A DNA stretch of 64,000 nucleotides, taken from NCBI RefSeq assembly GCF_000801105.2, contig NC_079516.1:42264908-42328907 (forward strand). Direction: 5' to 3'. Of this stretch, positions 32,701 through 45,220 are shown piece after piece. The notes under the pieces were generated by a model. It was not told the origin of the DNA. It did not search any database and worked only from the letters and a program-made list of their open reading frames with translations. The position numbers were made by a program, and so were the translations under genes. The stretch comes from Raphanus sativus. Lineage: Eukaryota > Streptophyta > Magnoliopsida > Brassicales > Brassicaceae. Position 1 is the stretch's first letter, and every line of letters starts with the position of its first letter.

Positions 32701-33536
32701 AGTGAGGATCGACATGAGCGAGTACATGGAGAAATTCTCAGTGTCACGGCTCGTTGGTGCTCCCCCTGGCTACGTCGGTTACGAGGAAGGTGGACAGTTG
32801 ACTGAAGCTGTTCGCAGGAGACCTTATTCGGTGGTTTTGTTCGATGAGATCGAGAAAGCTCATCCTGATGTCTTCAATATCCTGCTGCAGCTTCTTGACG
32901 ACGGGAGGATAACTGATTCTCAAGGGAGGAGAGTGAGTTTCACAAACTGCGTTGTGATTATGACGTCTAATATTGGGTCCCACCACATACTGGAGACTCT
33001 CGGCAACAGTGAAGATGGCAAAGAAGCAGTGTATGAGTTGATGAAGCGGCAAGTTGTGGACTTAGCCAGACAAACTTTCAGGCCAGAGTTCATGAACAGA
33101 ATCGATGAGTACATAGTCTTCCAGCCGCTAGATTCAAAAGAAATCTCCAAAATCGTTGAGTTGCAGGTAAATTATAATTTATTAACTTGTTTTACATTAC
33201 AATTTCGTTTGGTATTTGATTTTTGATGTATTGGTTAACCATGTTGTGGTGTAGCTGGAACGAGTGAAGAACAGGATGGAACAGAAGAAAATAAAGCTTC
33301 AGTACACAAAAGAAGCAGTGGATCTTCTTTCTCAGCTTGGGTTTGATCCCAACTATGGGGCAAGGCCTGTTAAGAGAGTGATCCAGCAGATGGTGGAGAA
33401 TGAGGTCGCTGTTGAAGTTTTGAAAGGAGATTTTGCAGAGGAGGACACAGTCGTTCTCGATGTTGACCAGACGAGCAACAAATTGGTCATCAAGAAGCTT
33501 GAGAACAGTGCTCCCATCGAGGAAATGGCAGCTTGA
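29783..33536 (+). CDS. CLPB4: mitochondrial ClpB/Hsp100 disaggregase CLPB4
   Basis: CLPB4 is a hexameric AAA+ chaperone that rescues aggregated proteins in the mitochondrial matrix. Nine exons (29783-30070, 30230-30686, 30776-30971, 31044-31098, 31208-31358, 31511-31819, 31909-32174, 32237-33166, 33255-33536) join in frame to 977 residues, close to Arabidopsis CLPB4. The first 96 residues are Arg/Ser-rich with almost no acidic residues ([20 protein letters not shown]), a mitochondrial presequence. Next come the Clp N domain, NBD1 (GEPGVGKT near 302, [12 protein letters not shown]), a coiled-coil M domain (about 480-620) and NBD2 (GPTGVGKT near 704, [12 protein letters not shown]), then the C-terminal small domain ending IEEMAA. 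The presequence separates it from the plastid and cytosolic paralogues. The frame is intact. Confidence 0.95.
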
Positions 33537-35551
33537 TCAGACTACAAACAAACATTAAACTAAAGTCTTTTAGCGTCTTTGTAATAACTCTTCGTTCTAT
33601 GTTATGTAGATTCAGCTCTGTTTTCTGACACGTGCGGATGGATGATGTTTTAAAGGGTTTATCTCCTGCCGACAGAAGCAACACTTACACACCTACTTCT
33701 TTGTCCACAAGCATTTTGAATTAAAACTAGGAGCGGTGAGTAACGTGTTATGATAATTCATGGAGAGTTCGTTGGCAAGAACTCCGAAGAGTTTTCTTTA
33801 AATCATGGAAATTGAATCTACAACTAAGTATTAAAATAACTTTTAATCTGTAATTGACAAGTTGTAATAGGGTTTTCATAACTTTCTCCTTTTGAAAACC
33901 GGTTTTTCACATTTTTATTTTAATCTTCAGAATATTTTCTTATATATTTTCAAAAGAAATGTTCTTGCTAATCTAATTTTTATGAGATGAACTTGAGAAA
34001 TCTAACCAAATCAAATTGGAGAAACGATTTAATAACGAAACACGTTCTCATATCTCTAGAATTGAATCGGATCCCTTCTCTTTAATAGCCCCCGACATTG
34101 AAATCTTTGTTTATTTTAAATAGTTTTCTTAGTAATTCTATTGTCTGGTCATTAATTGAGCCAGTAACACATGAATTATATTTTAGCTTACTAATTAAGT
34201 AGTGACTTTGAATGTCAGTCGTGTTTTTTAATGGGGAAACAATCTGATACATCTGGCTCTGCCGGTTAAACAATTGAGTTTTTTTTTTGACGACGAAACA
34301 ATTGAGTTTTTAACTTTCAGTTGAGTTAACATTTTTATTTATCTGGTTCAACAATTGAATCATATGGTCTAAAGGTTAAAGTTACTTTACGCTTTACAAA
34401 ATGTCAATAAACTGAAGAGAAATAGACTGTGTACAGTTAAGACACTTTTTGCTTTCTAGTCCAGGAATCTTGGAAAAGGTAGGGAATGATTTGGGATTCA
34501 ATGCTAAAATAGGGCATTGACACACTCCAAAAGGATAACCAAGAAGCTGAAGATTGGCTCTTGACTTAAGATTGTGGAAGATATGAGAAAAGAAGAGGTG
34601 TATTCAGAATTATAATATTTTAGAGTAGGCATAAACTTCGCAGTAGGAGTTTGATACAAGCATAGACTTCGCAGTAGGAGTTCTTGGAGGGGCGAATTCA
34701 GAATTATAATATTTTAGAGTAGGCATAAACTTTTGAGTGGGCATGAGTGGACCTACTTGCAATCAAGGGGGTTCAATTGACATCCCATAAATTTTAATTT
34801 TCTCATCACATACTTAGTTTTAGTATTCTCCTCATATTTTTAGATTTACTAAATTTGAACCAGTTCACTTATTTTTTTTGACAACGACTTCAATGTTCGA
34901 CACCTGTAAAAAAATTCTTCTTGATCCCCTAGGTTGATGAACATGATAATAAGCACGTAAGTGGACTTGGATTTTATGTGATGATGATGTAACTCGACTT
35001 TCTTGGGTATAAAAGGTGCAGTAAAGAGCTTGGACCCATCACAGTGAGTCAGTGAGAGTTCGAAGTTCTTTTGTGATCCGTCGTTAAGTGTTTTGCTCGA
35101 AGAAGGTGTATAGAGCGTGATGTTTATGACGGATCGTAGTCAACTAATCTGTGTTTTGGGCCGACCAAAAAGACTGGTCATCCCTGATGGTTCAGTTCAG
35201 TTTTTTTTCTTCTAAAGTCTGTTTGCTTCTTATGCCGTTAACTTTTTTACTCCTTGTAATAGTATTTTCATGCGGATCTCATACCGCAAGAGCATGTGAC
35301 AGGTTTTTTTTTGGATGCAACGTCCTTTCATTTCCTAAATTTTAATAAAATATGAAATTTTACGTAACAAACAAACAAAAAAAATGCTCACACTATCTTA
35401 GGACAAGTAATTAAGAAAAAAAAAAGTCTCTAAATTAAGTTTATTTACTTTCTCTCTCTCTGTTTTAGCTTCCAAATAAAAACAGAACCAATCTTTTGTA
35501 TTTCTCTCTCGCTTTCTCCTTCATCAAGCTGTATAGAGCTGATCGGCGATA
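33537..35551. other. intergenic DNA between CLPB4 and the ARM-repeat gene
   Basis: The first part is the CLPB4 3' UTR. Around 34607-34735 a block of about 95 bp (AATTATAATATTTTAGAGTA plus GGCATAAACTT) is repeated, with an internal CTTCGCAGTAGGAGTT duplication. A TATAAAAGG motif lies near 35009. The CT-rich stretch at 35450-35530 probably belongs to the ARM gene's leader. Confidence 0.5.
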
Positions 35552-37086
35552 ATGGCCAAGTGTCACCGGAACAATGTAGATCCTCTCAACCTTCACCGCA
35601 TTCCCTCCGCTTCTTCTTCTTCCTCCACCTCCTTGAACTCCTTCTCCAGATCGACATTCCGCAGATTGATCTTGGACGCCATCAGCTGCGGCGCTAGCTC
35701 ACGTCATCAGCGGCAACTCCAACAAGACCAAGAAGACAAAACAACGATCGGTTCAAAATCCGGGGATGACGATTTAGCAACCAAATCGGAGAAGCTATGC
35801 GATCTGCTAAACTTAACGAAGATGGAGAAGAAGAAGGAGGAAACGCTGGAGATTCTGAAACGCGTGGTTAAAGATTTAGAAGCCGAAGAGAAGAAAGCAG
35901 TGGCTGCTAGTGAGGTTAGGCTGTTAGCGAAGGATGACACGGAGGCGAGAGTGTCACTCGCCATGCTCGGTGCCATTCCTCCGCTGGTTAGTATGATCGA
36001 CGATGATTCACTAAACAAAGATGCTCGGATTGCTTCTCTCTATGCTCTTCTCAATCTCGGAATCGGCAATGATGCGTAACTCCCCAACTACTCTGCATGT
36101 TCAGTTCAAACTATTTTTTTTTTTAATAAGTAAAAATATTAATTTTTCAATGATATTCGTCTCGTATTCCAACTTAAAACCAATTGGCAGTTAATCGTAT
36201 TTTTTTAATTTAATTTTTCAGGAACAAAGAAGCCATTGTTAGAGGAGGAGCTGTACACAAAATGCTTAAGCTTATTGAACCGTCGTCAAAGCCTCCTAAT
36301 AACCAAGCAATCTCCGAGGCTATCGTCGCGAACTTTCTTGGTTTAAGCGCGTTAGATTCGAACAAACCGATCATCGGTTCCTCTGGAGCGATCATCTTCC
36401 TAGCGAAGACCCTGAAAAGCTTCAGTAGCTCGCAAGCAAGAGAAGACGCTCTTAGAGCTCTTTACAACCTCTCAATCCACCACCAAAACGTCACGTTCAT
36501 CGTCGAGACCGATCTCGTTCCTTTCCTCTTGAGCACGCTGGGAGACATGGAAGTGAGCGAGAGGATTCTCTCGGTCTTGGCCAACGTGGTGTCAGTGTCG
36601 GAAGGAAGAAAAGCGGTCGGGGAAGCGGCGGAAGCGTTTCCTATACTGGTCGACGTGTTGAACTGGAACGATTCGGAGAAGTGTCAAGAGAAAGCGGTTT
36701 ACATTCTCATGCTGATGGCTCACAAGGGGTATGGTGACCGGAGGGCTATGATCGAAGCGGGTATTGAGTCTTCGTTGCTGGAACTGACGCTTGTGGGAAG
36801 CCCTTTGGTGCAAAGGCGAGCTTCGAGGATACTGGAGTCCTTGAGAGCGGTGGATAAAGGGAAGCAAGTCTCCGCTCCGATCTATGGAATAACATGTTCG
36901 TCCTCGACGTCTTCGTTGGGCAGAGAGAGGAACTGTGAGGTTAGGATGAGTGATGAGAGGAGGGCGGTGAAGGAGTTAGTGCAACAGAGTTTACAGAGCA
37001 ACATGAAGAGGATTGTGAAGAGAGCTCATTTTCCACAAGACTTTGTTACTACTTCTCAGCATTTTACTAAGAGCTTAACTTTCTGA
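35552..37086 (+). CDS. ARM-repeat superfamily protein (At2g25130-like)
   Basis: Two exons, 35552-36075 and 36222-37086, join GC|G AAC across one GT-AG intron to give 462 residues. The N-terminal third is Ser-rich (ASSSSSTSLNSFSRS) and contains a charged helical stretch around KMEKKKEETLEILKRVVKDL that could form a coiled coil. Armadillo-type helical repeats begin near residue 130; examples are LAMLGAIPPLVSMIDDDSL, ARIASLYALLNLGIGNDA, AREDALRALYNLSIHHQN and ERILSVLANVVSVSEGRKA. No U-box is present, so it is not a PUB E3 ligase. ARM repeats mediate protein binding; the partner and process are unknown to me. The position between CLPB4 and SDF2 matches Arabidopsis, and the frame is intact. Confidence 0.9.
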
Positions 37087-40000
37087 AACTTTGTAAAAGA
37101 CATGTAAGTTGTTTTTTTAGCAGCATTGATCATTTTTCCAATAAAATTGAGTAATCTGGCTCTAGATTTTCTAGTAAAACCTAAGACATATAGCTTCATC
37201 TCCGATTCAAATCAGGTCAAACAGTGCAACTTAGTTCAAATCAGAAACCAAGAGATTTACCGCTACATAGTCTACTAGGAGCTATCTAGAAATATGCTTT
37301 TGACTATTGGAAGATTATTCACATAGAGATTGTCTAACTGAAACACATTAAATTAGGGTATTTAATCACAAATGTAACTATTCTACAATTTTGAGTTACA
37401 CAAGGAAAGTTGTGCTTCTGATTACGATAAATTTTCTTTCTCCTGAACATGCCTGGATTAGGTTTCTATCTAAGATTAGGTCAGTGAGTGACAGTGGCAT
37501 CAAGTGTAATTACGAGAAAAAATTAGTGGTATTAGTAGAGTGTGATCGGGATCCTCACATGCATCAATAAGTTTTTATATTTCTCTTCATTTTATTGTGA
37601 AAAATAAAAACAGATATCTAACATTTCTTTTCTATTAAGCATGCATTGGTCCACTCGTGGATCGTGCATCTTGTCTTTAAAATATTATGAATTTTTTATA
37701 CCAATGTTCGTTGCACACTCGTGGGATTTGAGAATAACCGACAACCATTTTCGTACGTTGTTTGATTTTTTTTTTGGGTAAGATACTAAGATGTTAAGAT
37801 GTTTGATTTTTTTTTCATATACAAATACTTTTTCTTCTACCATAAACATGTCATTCACGTAGTTAATGTATAATGGTTGTAATTTAATTTTGTTAGGTTA
37901 ATAAATTTAAGGGTAGTATTGGCTGGCACTATTAAGCCATTAATTGGGAGCCTGAGACCACCGATTGTAGATCTAGTATGTGTAGTTTTGAAATATGTTT
38001 TATTTCTCTGTAGGGTTTGAAATTCATTCGTTTCTTTATTGTTGTTGGTTTGGAGAGTTTAGATGCACCGACAAACTCGAGGTTGTGGAGAAAGAGGAAA
38101 ATACAAAGGGCCCTTCGTCGCATTCGCATTCGCATTCACAATTTCATCGAAACAAGAAGGAAGCCACGCGACGTATGTAACAAGTCATAGACTCATAATT
38201 AGTTACATTTCTTTTTCATTTTGTGTGGTAGTTCAAAACCTAGCTAGTTGGAAATATTCAGAAGAGATTCTTTTTCAAAACAAGTTTCCAATCCAAGTTT
38301 GGTATGAGAGAGCTATAGTTTAAAGTTTTCCTTATATTGTATATAGATCATATATAATTTCTCAGCGCACATGCACATTTGTTTTTTTCTTTAACTTGTG
38401 GTTTAAGGGATGCTGAGAATGATACTACTATTTGTGAGTTAAGCTGGAAAATTTCGAAGACACTGCATATTTATTAAATATTTTAGTTTAAGTGTATACG
38501 ACAATTAACATTTACACCAGAGAAAAATGCAATATACGCCAAACAAAAGAAACTGATGAGTTTCTTTATCACATTGTAGTTTTGTAATGTTTGTCAAAAG
38601 AAGAAAATAAGAAAATTGTATACAACTTAACGTTTTAGTATTTTACACCAAAAAGAAAAGGAAGATAATAAGATATACACTATGAAATATGGACACGACA
38701 TTTCCTAGGTAGAGGTATAGACATGGACATACATACACTAATACAGACTATGGTTGTTCTGAACTTAGTTGGATGTCCAATTCTTACTTACGGAAATCAG
38801 AGTCGCCAAACCCTTAACTACATTAATTTAATTCTTATATTTGTGTTTTCTTTGTGATTATATTTGTATTTATCTTTATAATCATAATGGTGTATAAATC
38901 TTAATCAAAATATATTTTATTAAATAATAGCACATTATGATCCGGTATACGTTCGGTCAGGGCTGGGTTACCGATCGAACCTGCCAACCCGCGGGTTTTA
39001 ATTTTGTTTTGGTGAAAATATACGACCCGCACAATTCGCAAACAAATAATTTGTACCAACACCCACCCCCATTTAATTTTTCGGTTATCTGTGGGTTATA
39101 ATTTTTTTAAATAATTATTAATTTAATTATTATAAAAATATATTTATAATAAAAATATATTTTTAAAAATTTAAAATTGATTTTTAGATTACCATATTTT
39201 AAAAAGTGTTTACTTTTATTTTTATTTTTATTTTTAATACTTTTCGGGTCCACGGATACCCGAAATCCAAAATCTACCAATCCGCACCCACCCCTAATAA
39301 AATACACTTGTGTCACAGTCATTTCACACATTAAACTTGTACTTTATTCCTAAACAAATATTACATTTAAAAAAAAACAAAGTATAGTTACAATTTTTAA
39401 AAATCAAATGGTAATTAAATAGATGAAATTATATGTTTTTAATTAAATTTTCATGATTTGTTTTCATATATAGTGATTTACATAATACTATTAATACACA
39501 TAATAATTTGTCATCAGCATGTTTTTTTTTGTTAAATAAATACTCACAATTTAAATTAGATATGGGTCATATACGTATCCCTTTAAAATATGAGATTAAG
39601 TTATGCTGATTATTCATGTAATTAATTTGTAAGTAAAACATGACTTTTCAAAACTTTAAAGTTCACGAAGTCCTAATAGTATTAGACACTATTAAATAAT
39701 AACTGCTAGTAGCATTATTATAACCGCCTACGAATTAGTTTTTTAAGATTATGTAGGGGAAAAAATAGTTAGACCAATCATTTATCAATAGGATGTTTTA
39801 ATAGAATTAATATAAACATATAATTAAAAGCAATGGCATAGTTGTAAACTCATTAATGTAAATATTGTTAGAGAAATATATGGTAATATGTTATTAGTTT
39901 ATATTTAAGGTAAGACCAAAATATTATTAGTCTAATGAATAAGTCCAAACAACCTTGTATAAGTAGATTTTTTAGAAATGCTTCTACTTTAATAGTATAG

Positions 40001-40229
40001 ATTTTATGGTAGATTTGAAAAAGTCACGAAAAAATTAAGAAATAAAAATGTGGTAATCCGTTTCTAATTCATGGTAAAATAATCACGAAATTGTTATAAA
40101 CTAAAACGTGATAATAAATAGCCACAAAATTTCTCTGACAAATTTGTGACGAAACAAACATGTACCGAAGTTCAGAAAAAAAACAAACATGTAACAAATA
40201 TAGTGTGCTAAGTCAGGCAAAACTACAAT
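37087..40229. other. intergenic DNA
   Basis: No gene is recognised. A possible degraded element at about 38955-39298 has GGGCTGGGTTACC at its left and ACCCACCCCTA at its right, resembling the element at 60879-61554, but no target duplication was found. The rest is AT-rich. Confidence 0.45.
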
Positions 40230-41190
40230 TTCATATCTAATATATTGCAATATGTTCAATTCATATATGATTTATGTTGTGCAAAAATATATCTGAATTT
40301 TTCGAAAATTTTAAATAGTGTACGTGATGTTTATTTTTTGGCGAAATTATACATTCGCCACATCACGTGCCATATTATCTAATTTTGCTGATGTAGATGT
40401 TATGTCAGGATGCCACGTGCACAATATTTTTTTTTGAAAAAAACTAAATGGTCGTTTTATAAAGATAAAGTTTTAGAAAGTATAAAAAAATTATTTAGTA
40501 AAATTAATAAAAAATAATTAAATTTTAATCTTATATAAGAGATATATTTGTAAATGTTTTGATCCTATCACAAACTTTTTTTAAGAGTTATATATATGTT
40601 GTAATGATTCAAATACAATGCTAGTATTGCAGTGGTGTTACTCTCGATTAGTTATAGTTATGTTTAAATTTAACAAATTTATGATATGTTAATTTAAATT
40701 TTAAATAAAAATAACATATTCATAATTAATAAAGTGTAACAAAACTGTGACAATATCACTGAATTTGAATACAATTTATAATACATATATAACTCTTACA
40801 AATATGGTATTGTGATATGATCGAAATATTTATGAATATGTCTCTTATATAAGATTAAAATTTAGTTAATTAATTGATTTTGTTAATTTTATTAAATAAT
40901 ATTTTTTTATTAATTTACATTTTGTAAAAACGTTATTTTTATAGAACGACTATCTAGTTTTTTTTCAAAAAAATATATACATGTGGCATTTTCGTTAACA
41001 AAATTATCTAAAGTAACATCCACATATCAAAATTAGACGACGTGGTAGTGATGTGACGAGTGGTATATGATTTCACAAAAAAATAAATATCAGCTAGTTA
41101 AAAAATTTCAAAAGTTTACATATGTTTTTGGATGGTTAAAATATTTGAATTGAATATATAGAGATATGTTGGTATGAAATGATAGTTTTC
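40230..41190. mobile_element. long-TIR fold-back element (MULE/MITE-like)
   Basis: Two arms of roughly 350 bp (about 40230-40600 and 40830-41190) are diverged inverted repeats of each other. Matching blocks include TCTTATATAAGA-containing sequence, AAAAACTAAATGGTCGTT against AACGACTATCTAGTTTTT, and CACATCACG against CGTGGTAGTGATGTG. The centre lies near 40710. No transposase is present, and exact ends and target duplication were not determined. Confidence 0.55.
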
Positions 41191-41998
41191 TCTATTAACT
41201 CATGATTTTACCAAGTCATGCCTACAGATTTTTGCATTAAAATAAAGATAAAATGTAGCCAAAATCGTGGAAATTCGGGACTAGTCCACCAAAAATCCAA
41301 CACCAATACGTGTATGGTGCTTTCTCCTGAATCATCAGGAAGTGGTGCTCAATGTCAGTTGATTGTACCATCGTCATTCACTTATCCTTCTACAGTAGAA
41401 GCAAGTTTTAACTTTAATAACTCCAGCTGGATTTTAGTGATCCGGATTGAGCTCTTTCACCCCCAAGCAGATTCTTCGTTCTTTTTCAGATTTCTTTTGC
41501 GAATCCGCATGCACCAGCCATAAATATTTTATCTGCTCTAATCTTCAGATCTTGAAATGCTTTACAGATATCTTGTGTTGAATCCATGTTTTGATACAAG
41601 CTTTGATTAGGATCAATGATGTAATCATTAGCCTGCATGTTGAAAAGATTTGATTTGGATCGAGTCGATTGAAAGAGATGAATCTCCAAGAGAAGGTCTA
41701 GTTTCGCCTAACGAATGGGAGACACTTTCTTTTTTGTGAAGTTTATAAATAGTTAATACGATTACAGCCTGCATGATCAGTGGTGTCGTGCTTTCGACTT
41801 AACAACTCACGGCTATGCACTGCTTGATGAGAGAAATCAAGGTTTCCAATAACAATATATGTATATTCGTACGACTAAAAGCATCATCAATCGAAGATCA
41901 GCAAAATATATGTATTTTTTTGTTTCTGAGCTCTCTTTTAGAGAGTAAAAGATGAGATTCAAAGTCTCCTCAGAGATAAGGTAACACAACCCTTCACA
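41191..41998. other. intergenic DNA downstream of SDF2
   Basis: A minus-strand open stretch around 41486-41640 (MQANDYIIDPNQSLYQNMDS) has fairly normal codon composition. It is followed by further coding-looking but interrupted frames to about 41280. It may be the relic of a lost gene, but I cannot identify it. The SDF2 3' UTR should also lie here. Confidence 0.35.
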
Positions 41999-43371
41999 TT
42001 ACTTGCTGCTACTCTCATTAACGGGAAGGTAGACTCCTTCTGCTGCCAACCAAACATTATCTGCCCGCTTCTCCCTGATTCCACACACCTGTGTACAAAA
42101 AACAAATCCCATGCATGATGAGTTTCAACTTTCAAGACATTGGCAAATAATATTAGAAGACTTGAGAAAAACGTAATTTACCTCTTGCTGACCACCGGCT
42201 ATACGCTGGTACTTTTTGTCATGGCTATGGAGATAGCCACTAGTGTCTATGTGTTGAAGTCGGACTCTTTGGTCTTGTTTCCATGTCTTCCCGCTCCCTT
42301 CGATTATAAGCCTGTGAACAGATCGTAAGGTGTGAGCTTTTATGTGGATGCAAACACACAAAATATTAAGATGAGTATCAAGTGGCCTTAAGGGATTATT
42401 ACTTCCAGTGATCCCCGGTATCGGAATTTGAATCATCTCCAAAGCAGCTAACCTGCACCAAGAAAAACTGGGTTAGCAAGAAGAAGAATGCAACTTTTAA
42501 CTGAAACCGGTACAGGACTTCACAGTTCACATAGACACACTATAGTAATTATATCATCATACTAGTGTTTCTCTGAATTAATATCCTTGAACTAACCGTC
42601 TTTCGAGTCCGACTGTTTAAAAACCCTAAAGATAGATCTTTCAGGGCATACAAAAAAACTTTGTAAATGGAAGAGAATACTAATAATAACCTCTAAGTTG
42701 CCTGAAATAGGGGAAGCATGCAAGTGACTGTGGAGCCATTTCCGGGTCTTCATGTGCTGCAATCTAATGGTGGCTCCACTCAGGATGGCATCACCTTGCT
42801 TGGCTATTGTCCCAGGCACAGGTTTAACAATCTATCAAAAAAGAATAATCCATGACAAGATAATGCATCAGCTCCATTACTCCAATCATAACTCATTAAA
42901 CCAATAACTACAGATCAAATGCAAGTTAGTTAATGTTGTTGTTCTAACATCCAAAGACTTCAATTTTAAGTTGCTCTAGTACTCCTCCATAGCACAAACA
43001 GATATGTTCCTCTATGATGATGATCTTCTGTAAAGGAGCAAAGAAAGTACCCAGTAGCTGTTGGAATCAACGACGCCTGGAAAACCAGTGACAGATTGCT
43101 GACCACTTCCGGATCCATACGGCACATCGTGAGAATGCAGTCGAAACTTAGTCTTCTCGTGCATCAGCTTAATCGCACTTCCATACGTTATCTATCACCA
43201 TCACCATCACAACCAAGACATTTAAAAAAAATCAGAATTCGAATCTAAAGCAAAATCAACCCTAATCGATACACACACCTCGACGACGCCTTCTTTACCA
43301 GACGCGGCGGCGGAATCCAAATCGACGCTAAGGAAGAGGAAGAGAGCGAGAGAGAAGAATCCGAGAGCCAT
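41999..43371 (-). CDS. SDF2: stromal cell-derived factor 2-like protein, ER lumen
   Basis: SDF2 is an ER-lumenal MIR-domain protein that works with an ERdj3-type J protein and BiP in glycoprotein quality control. In Arabidopsis it is needed for pattern-receptor biogenesis and induced by the unfolded protein response. Six exons (43279-43371, 43051-43191, 42691-42831, 42403-42452, 42182-42311, 41999-42088) give 214 residues, matching the family. MALGFFSLALFLFLSVDL is the signal peptide. Three MIR repeats follow (KTKFRLHSHDVPYGSGSGQQ; IRLQHMKTRKWLHSHLHASP; VRLQHIDTSGYLHSHDKKYQ), then VWLAAEGVYLPVNESSSK. The open frame continues 57 codons upstream without an ATG; its first sense start is GTG at 43540-43542, so I chose the ATG at 43369-43371. 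An LTR retrotransposon is inserted about 245 bp upstream. Confidence 0.94.
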
Positions 43372-43615
43372 CGCGAAGAGAAGAGCGATGAACCAGTTCT
43401 GCTGATAAAAGGGAAACTCGGGGATACCTTTCCTCGCTGGAGGAGTTCGTAGAGGCGAAACAGAGTGAGGAGGAGGAGATGATGGTGATGGCGGCGGCTT
43501 TCTTCTCGAGAGAGCTTGTTGTTCGCCTGACGTCGACGCCACCGTGAATGATCAGAAATTGAGATTCTCGCCGGAGACAGTAGCTGTTGCTGATTCCGAT
43601 GACGAGATGGTTTGT

Positions 43616-44957
43616 TAATATCTTGTGTATTTACATGTTTTTAAGCTTCATTCTAGTCCTTATATTGTTTCTTTGCATCCATTTAGAGTGCATTTAGGTT
43701 GCATTGCATTACATTTGTCTCAATCAGATATTGAAGATGCTTATTGGTGACTTTGAAGACATTTGAGGGGTTTTCAGTCAAAAGGGTGAAAGATGAACAT
43801 GGATGAAAGCCTTAAAGATATCGTTTGAAGCTCAAATTTTGGGAAGACAAAGTAAATTGAGTTAGCTTTCTAATGGAGGTGGTTTCAAGTCATTTGGATC
43901 TGTATTGAAGGAGTTATGATCAATCTACTGGAGGCATATCAACCCTGTAGCGACCAGAGCCGTAGCGACCAGAGCATGTCGCTAGGAGGGTTCCCGAGCG
44001 TACGTAGCGACCACTGTAGCGGGATGCCAGGTCGCTACGGGCGAAAAATACTGTTTTTTTTATTGGGTTGACCCAGGTTTGTTGGGTTGACCCAGCTCGT
44101 TTTTAGACTTCTATAAATAGCCTTTAGACCTAATTTTGAGGGATATCTTGTTTTCTTTGTAATCACATTAGCTATTTTGGTGAAAGACTTAATCTTGAGC
44201 TTCTTTTCATCTCTATCTCTTGTGATTATTGATCAATCTTGACCACTAAGCATGATTAACCTTCAATCATCCATGGGTTTTGGGTTATTCATGTCTATTA
44301 GTGAGTAGTTACCTTTTGGATTCATGGGCTAGGGTGATTAGAGTGATTAAGTGAAGATCTAAGGGTGTTTAGTGTTAGGTCTCTTGTTTCCTTGCTTGTC
44401 TACTTCTCTTAATGCTAGATTAATGTTGGCCTCTTTATTCTAGAGCTCTAGACATTTCCCACCCACAAGGTGTTTGATGAAATGTCTGAACCAAGTAGAG
44501 CTTGCTCTAAACTTACCTTACACAAAGACCATTGTGTTAAGGGAGTTTAGATAGTTAATAGACTCATCCTTAATGATTGCTTAGATCTTTTAGGCTCAAA
44601 GACCTTTGATTTCTAGTTGATTAAAGCAAATGAGCATTCTTCTTGACCATAGAGCTTGCTTATTTCAGTGTTCTAGACTTAAGGAAGTTATTTGATTGAA
44701 AGTTTGCCACCCTTAGATCAGATCTCAATCGCTTGAAGTCAAATGCCTAGCCCCATAAGTCCTATTGTCCTAGATTGATTGAAATCTTGTTCCTTTATTG
44801 CATTTTAGCATAGTTCTAGTTCACATCATCATTCAAAACATGTTTGCACTTAGATTAAGCATAGATTTGTATTCTCAGTGCATCGAAATCACATAGGATT
44901 GGTTTGACATCTCACATACTACTTCATTTGATAAGGACCCGAATAGTCCTGTTATCA
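43616..44957 (+). repeat. 5' LTR
   Basis: 1342 bp. It starts TAATATCTTGTGTATTTACA and ends CTGTTATCA. A TATA box (TATAAATAG) lies at 44112-44120, preceded by the direct repeats GGGTTGACCCAG. A CpG-rich block with several GTAGCGACC copies and the inverse GGTCGCTAC occupies about 43944-44042. Confidence 0.93.
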
Positions 44958-44960
44958 AAT

Positions 44961-44972
44961 TGGCGCCGTTGC
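44961..44972 (+). other. primer-binding site, tRNA-Asp type
   Basis: TGGCGCCGTTGC begins three bases after the 5' LTR and is complementary to the 3' end of plant tRNA-Asp (..GCAACGGCGCCA). This primer type is typical of Athila/Tat elements. The match stops after 12 bases. Confidence 0.85.
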
Positions 44973-45220
44973 TAAGTTCTATTGTGATTTTGACATTGGG
45001 ATTTAGTCATTTGCTTGAGACTAAGTCATTTTTATTGTTATTGTGATATTGGCTCTGCTTTTTCCTCTTTCTTTTTCATTTCAGGTGTATGAACTTGAGA
45101 AGTAGAGGGACTACAAACCTCACTCCTCTAGTACCAGGCATCCGGGATTTGGAAAGAAAGAATACAAGAAGAAGGAGAGAAGAGGAGCAACAGGCTCATT
45201 TCAACTGATTAGGTTTTGAT

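Noticed and set aside
43540..43542. GTG as the SDF2 start, giving a protein beginning ASTSGEQQ
   Set aside because: Not an ATG. The downstream ATG gives the family-length protein with a proper signal peptide.
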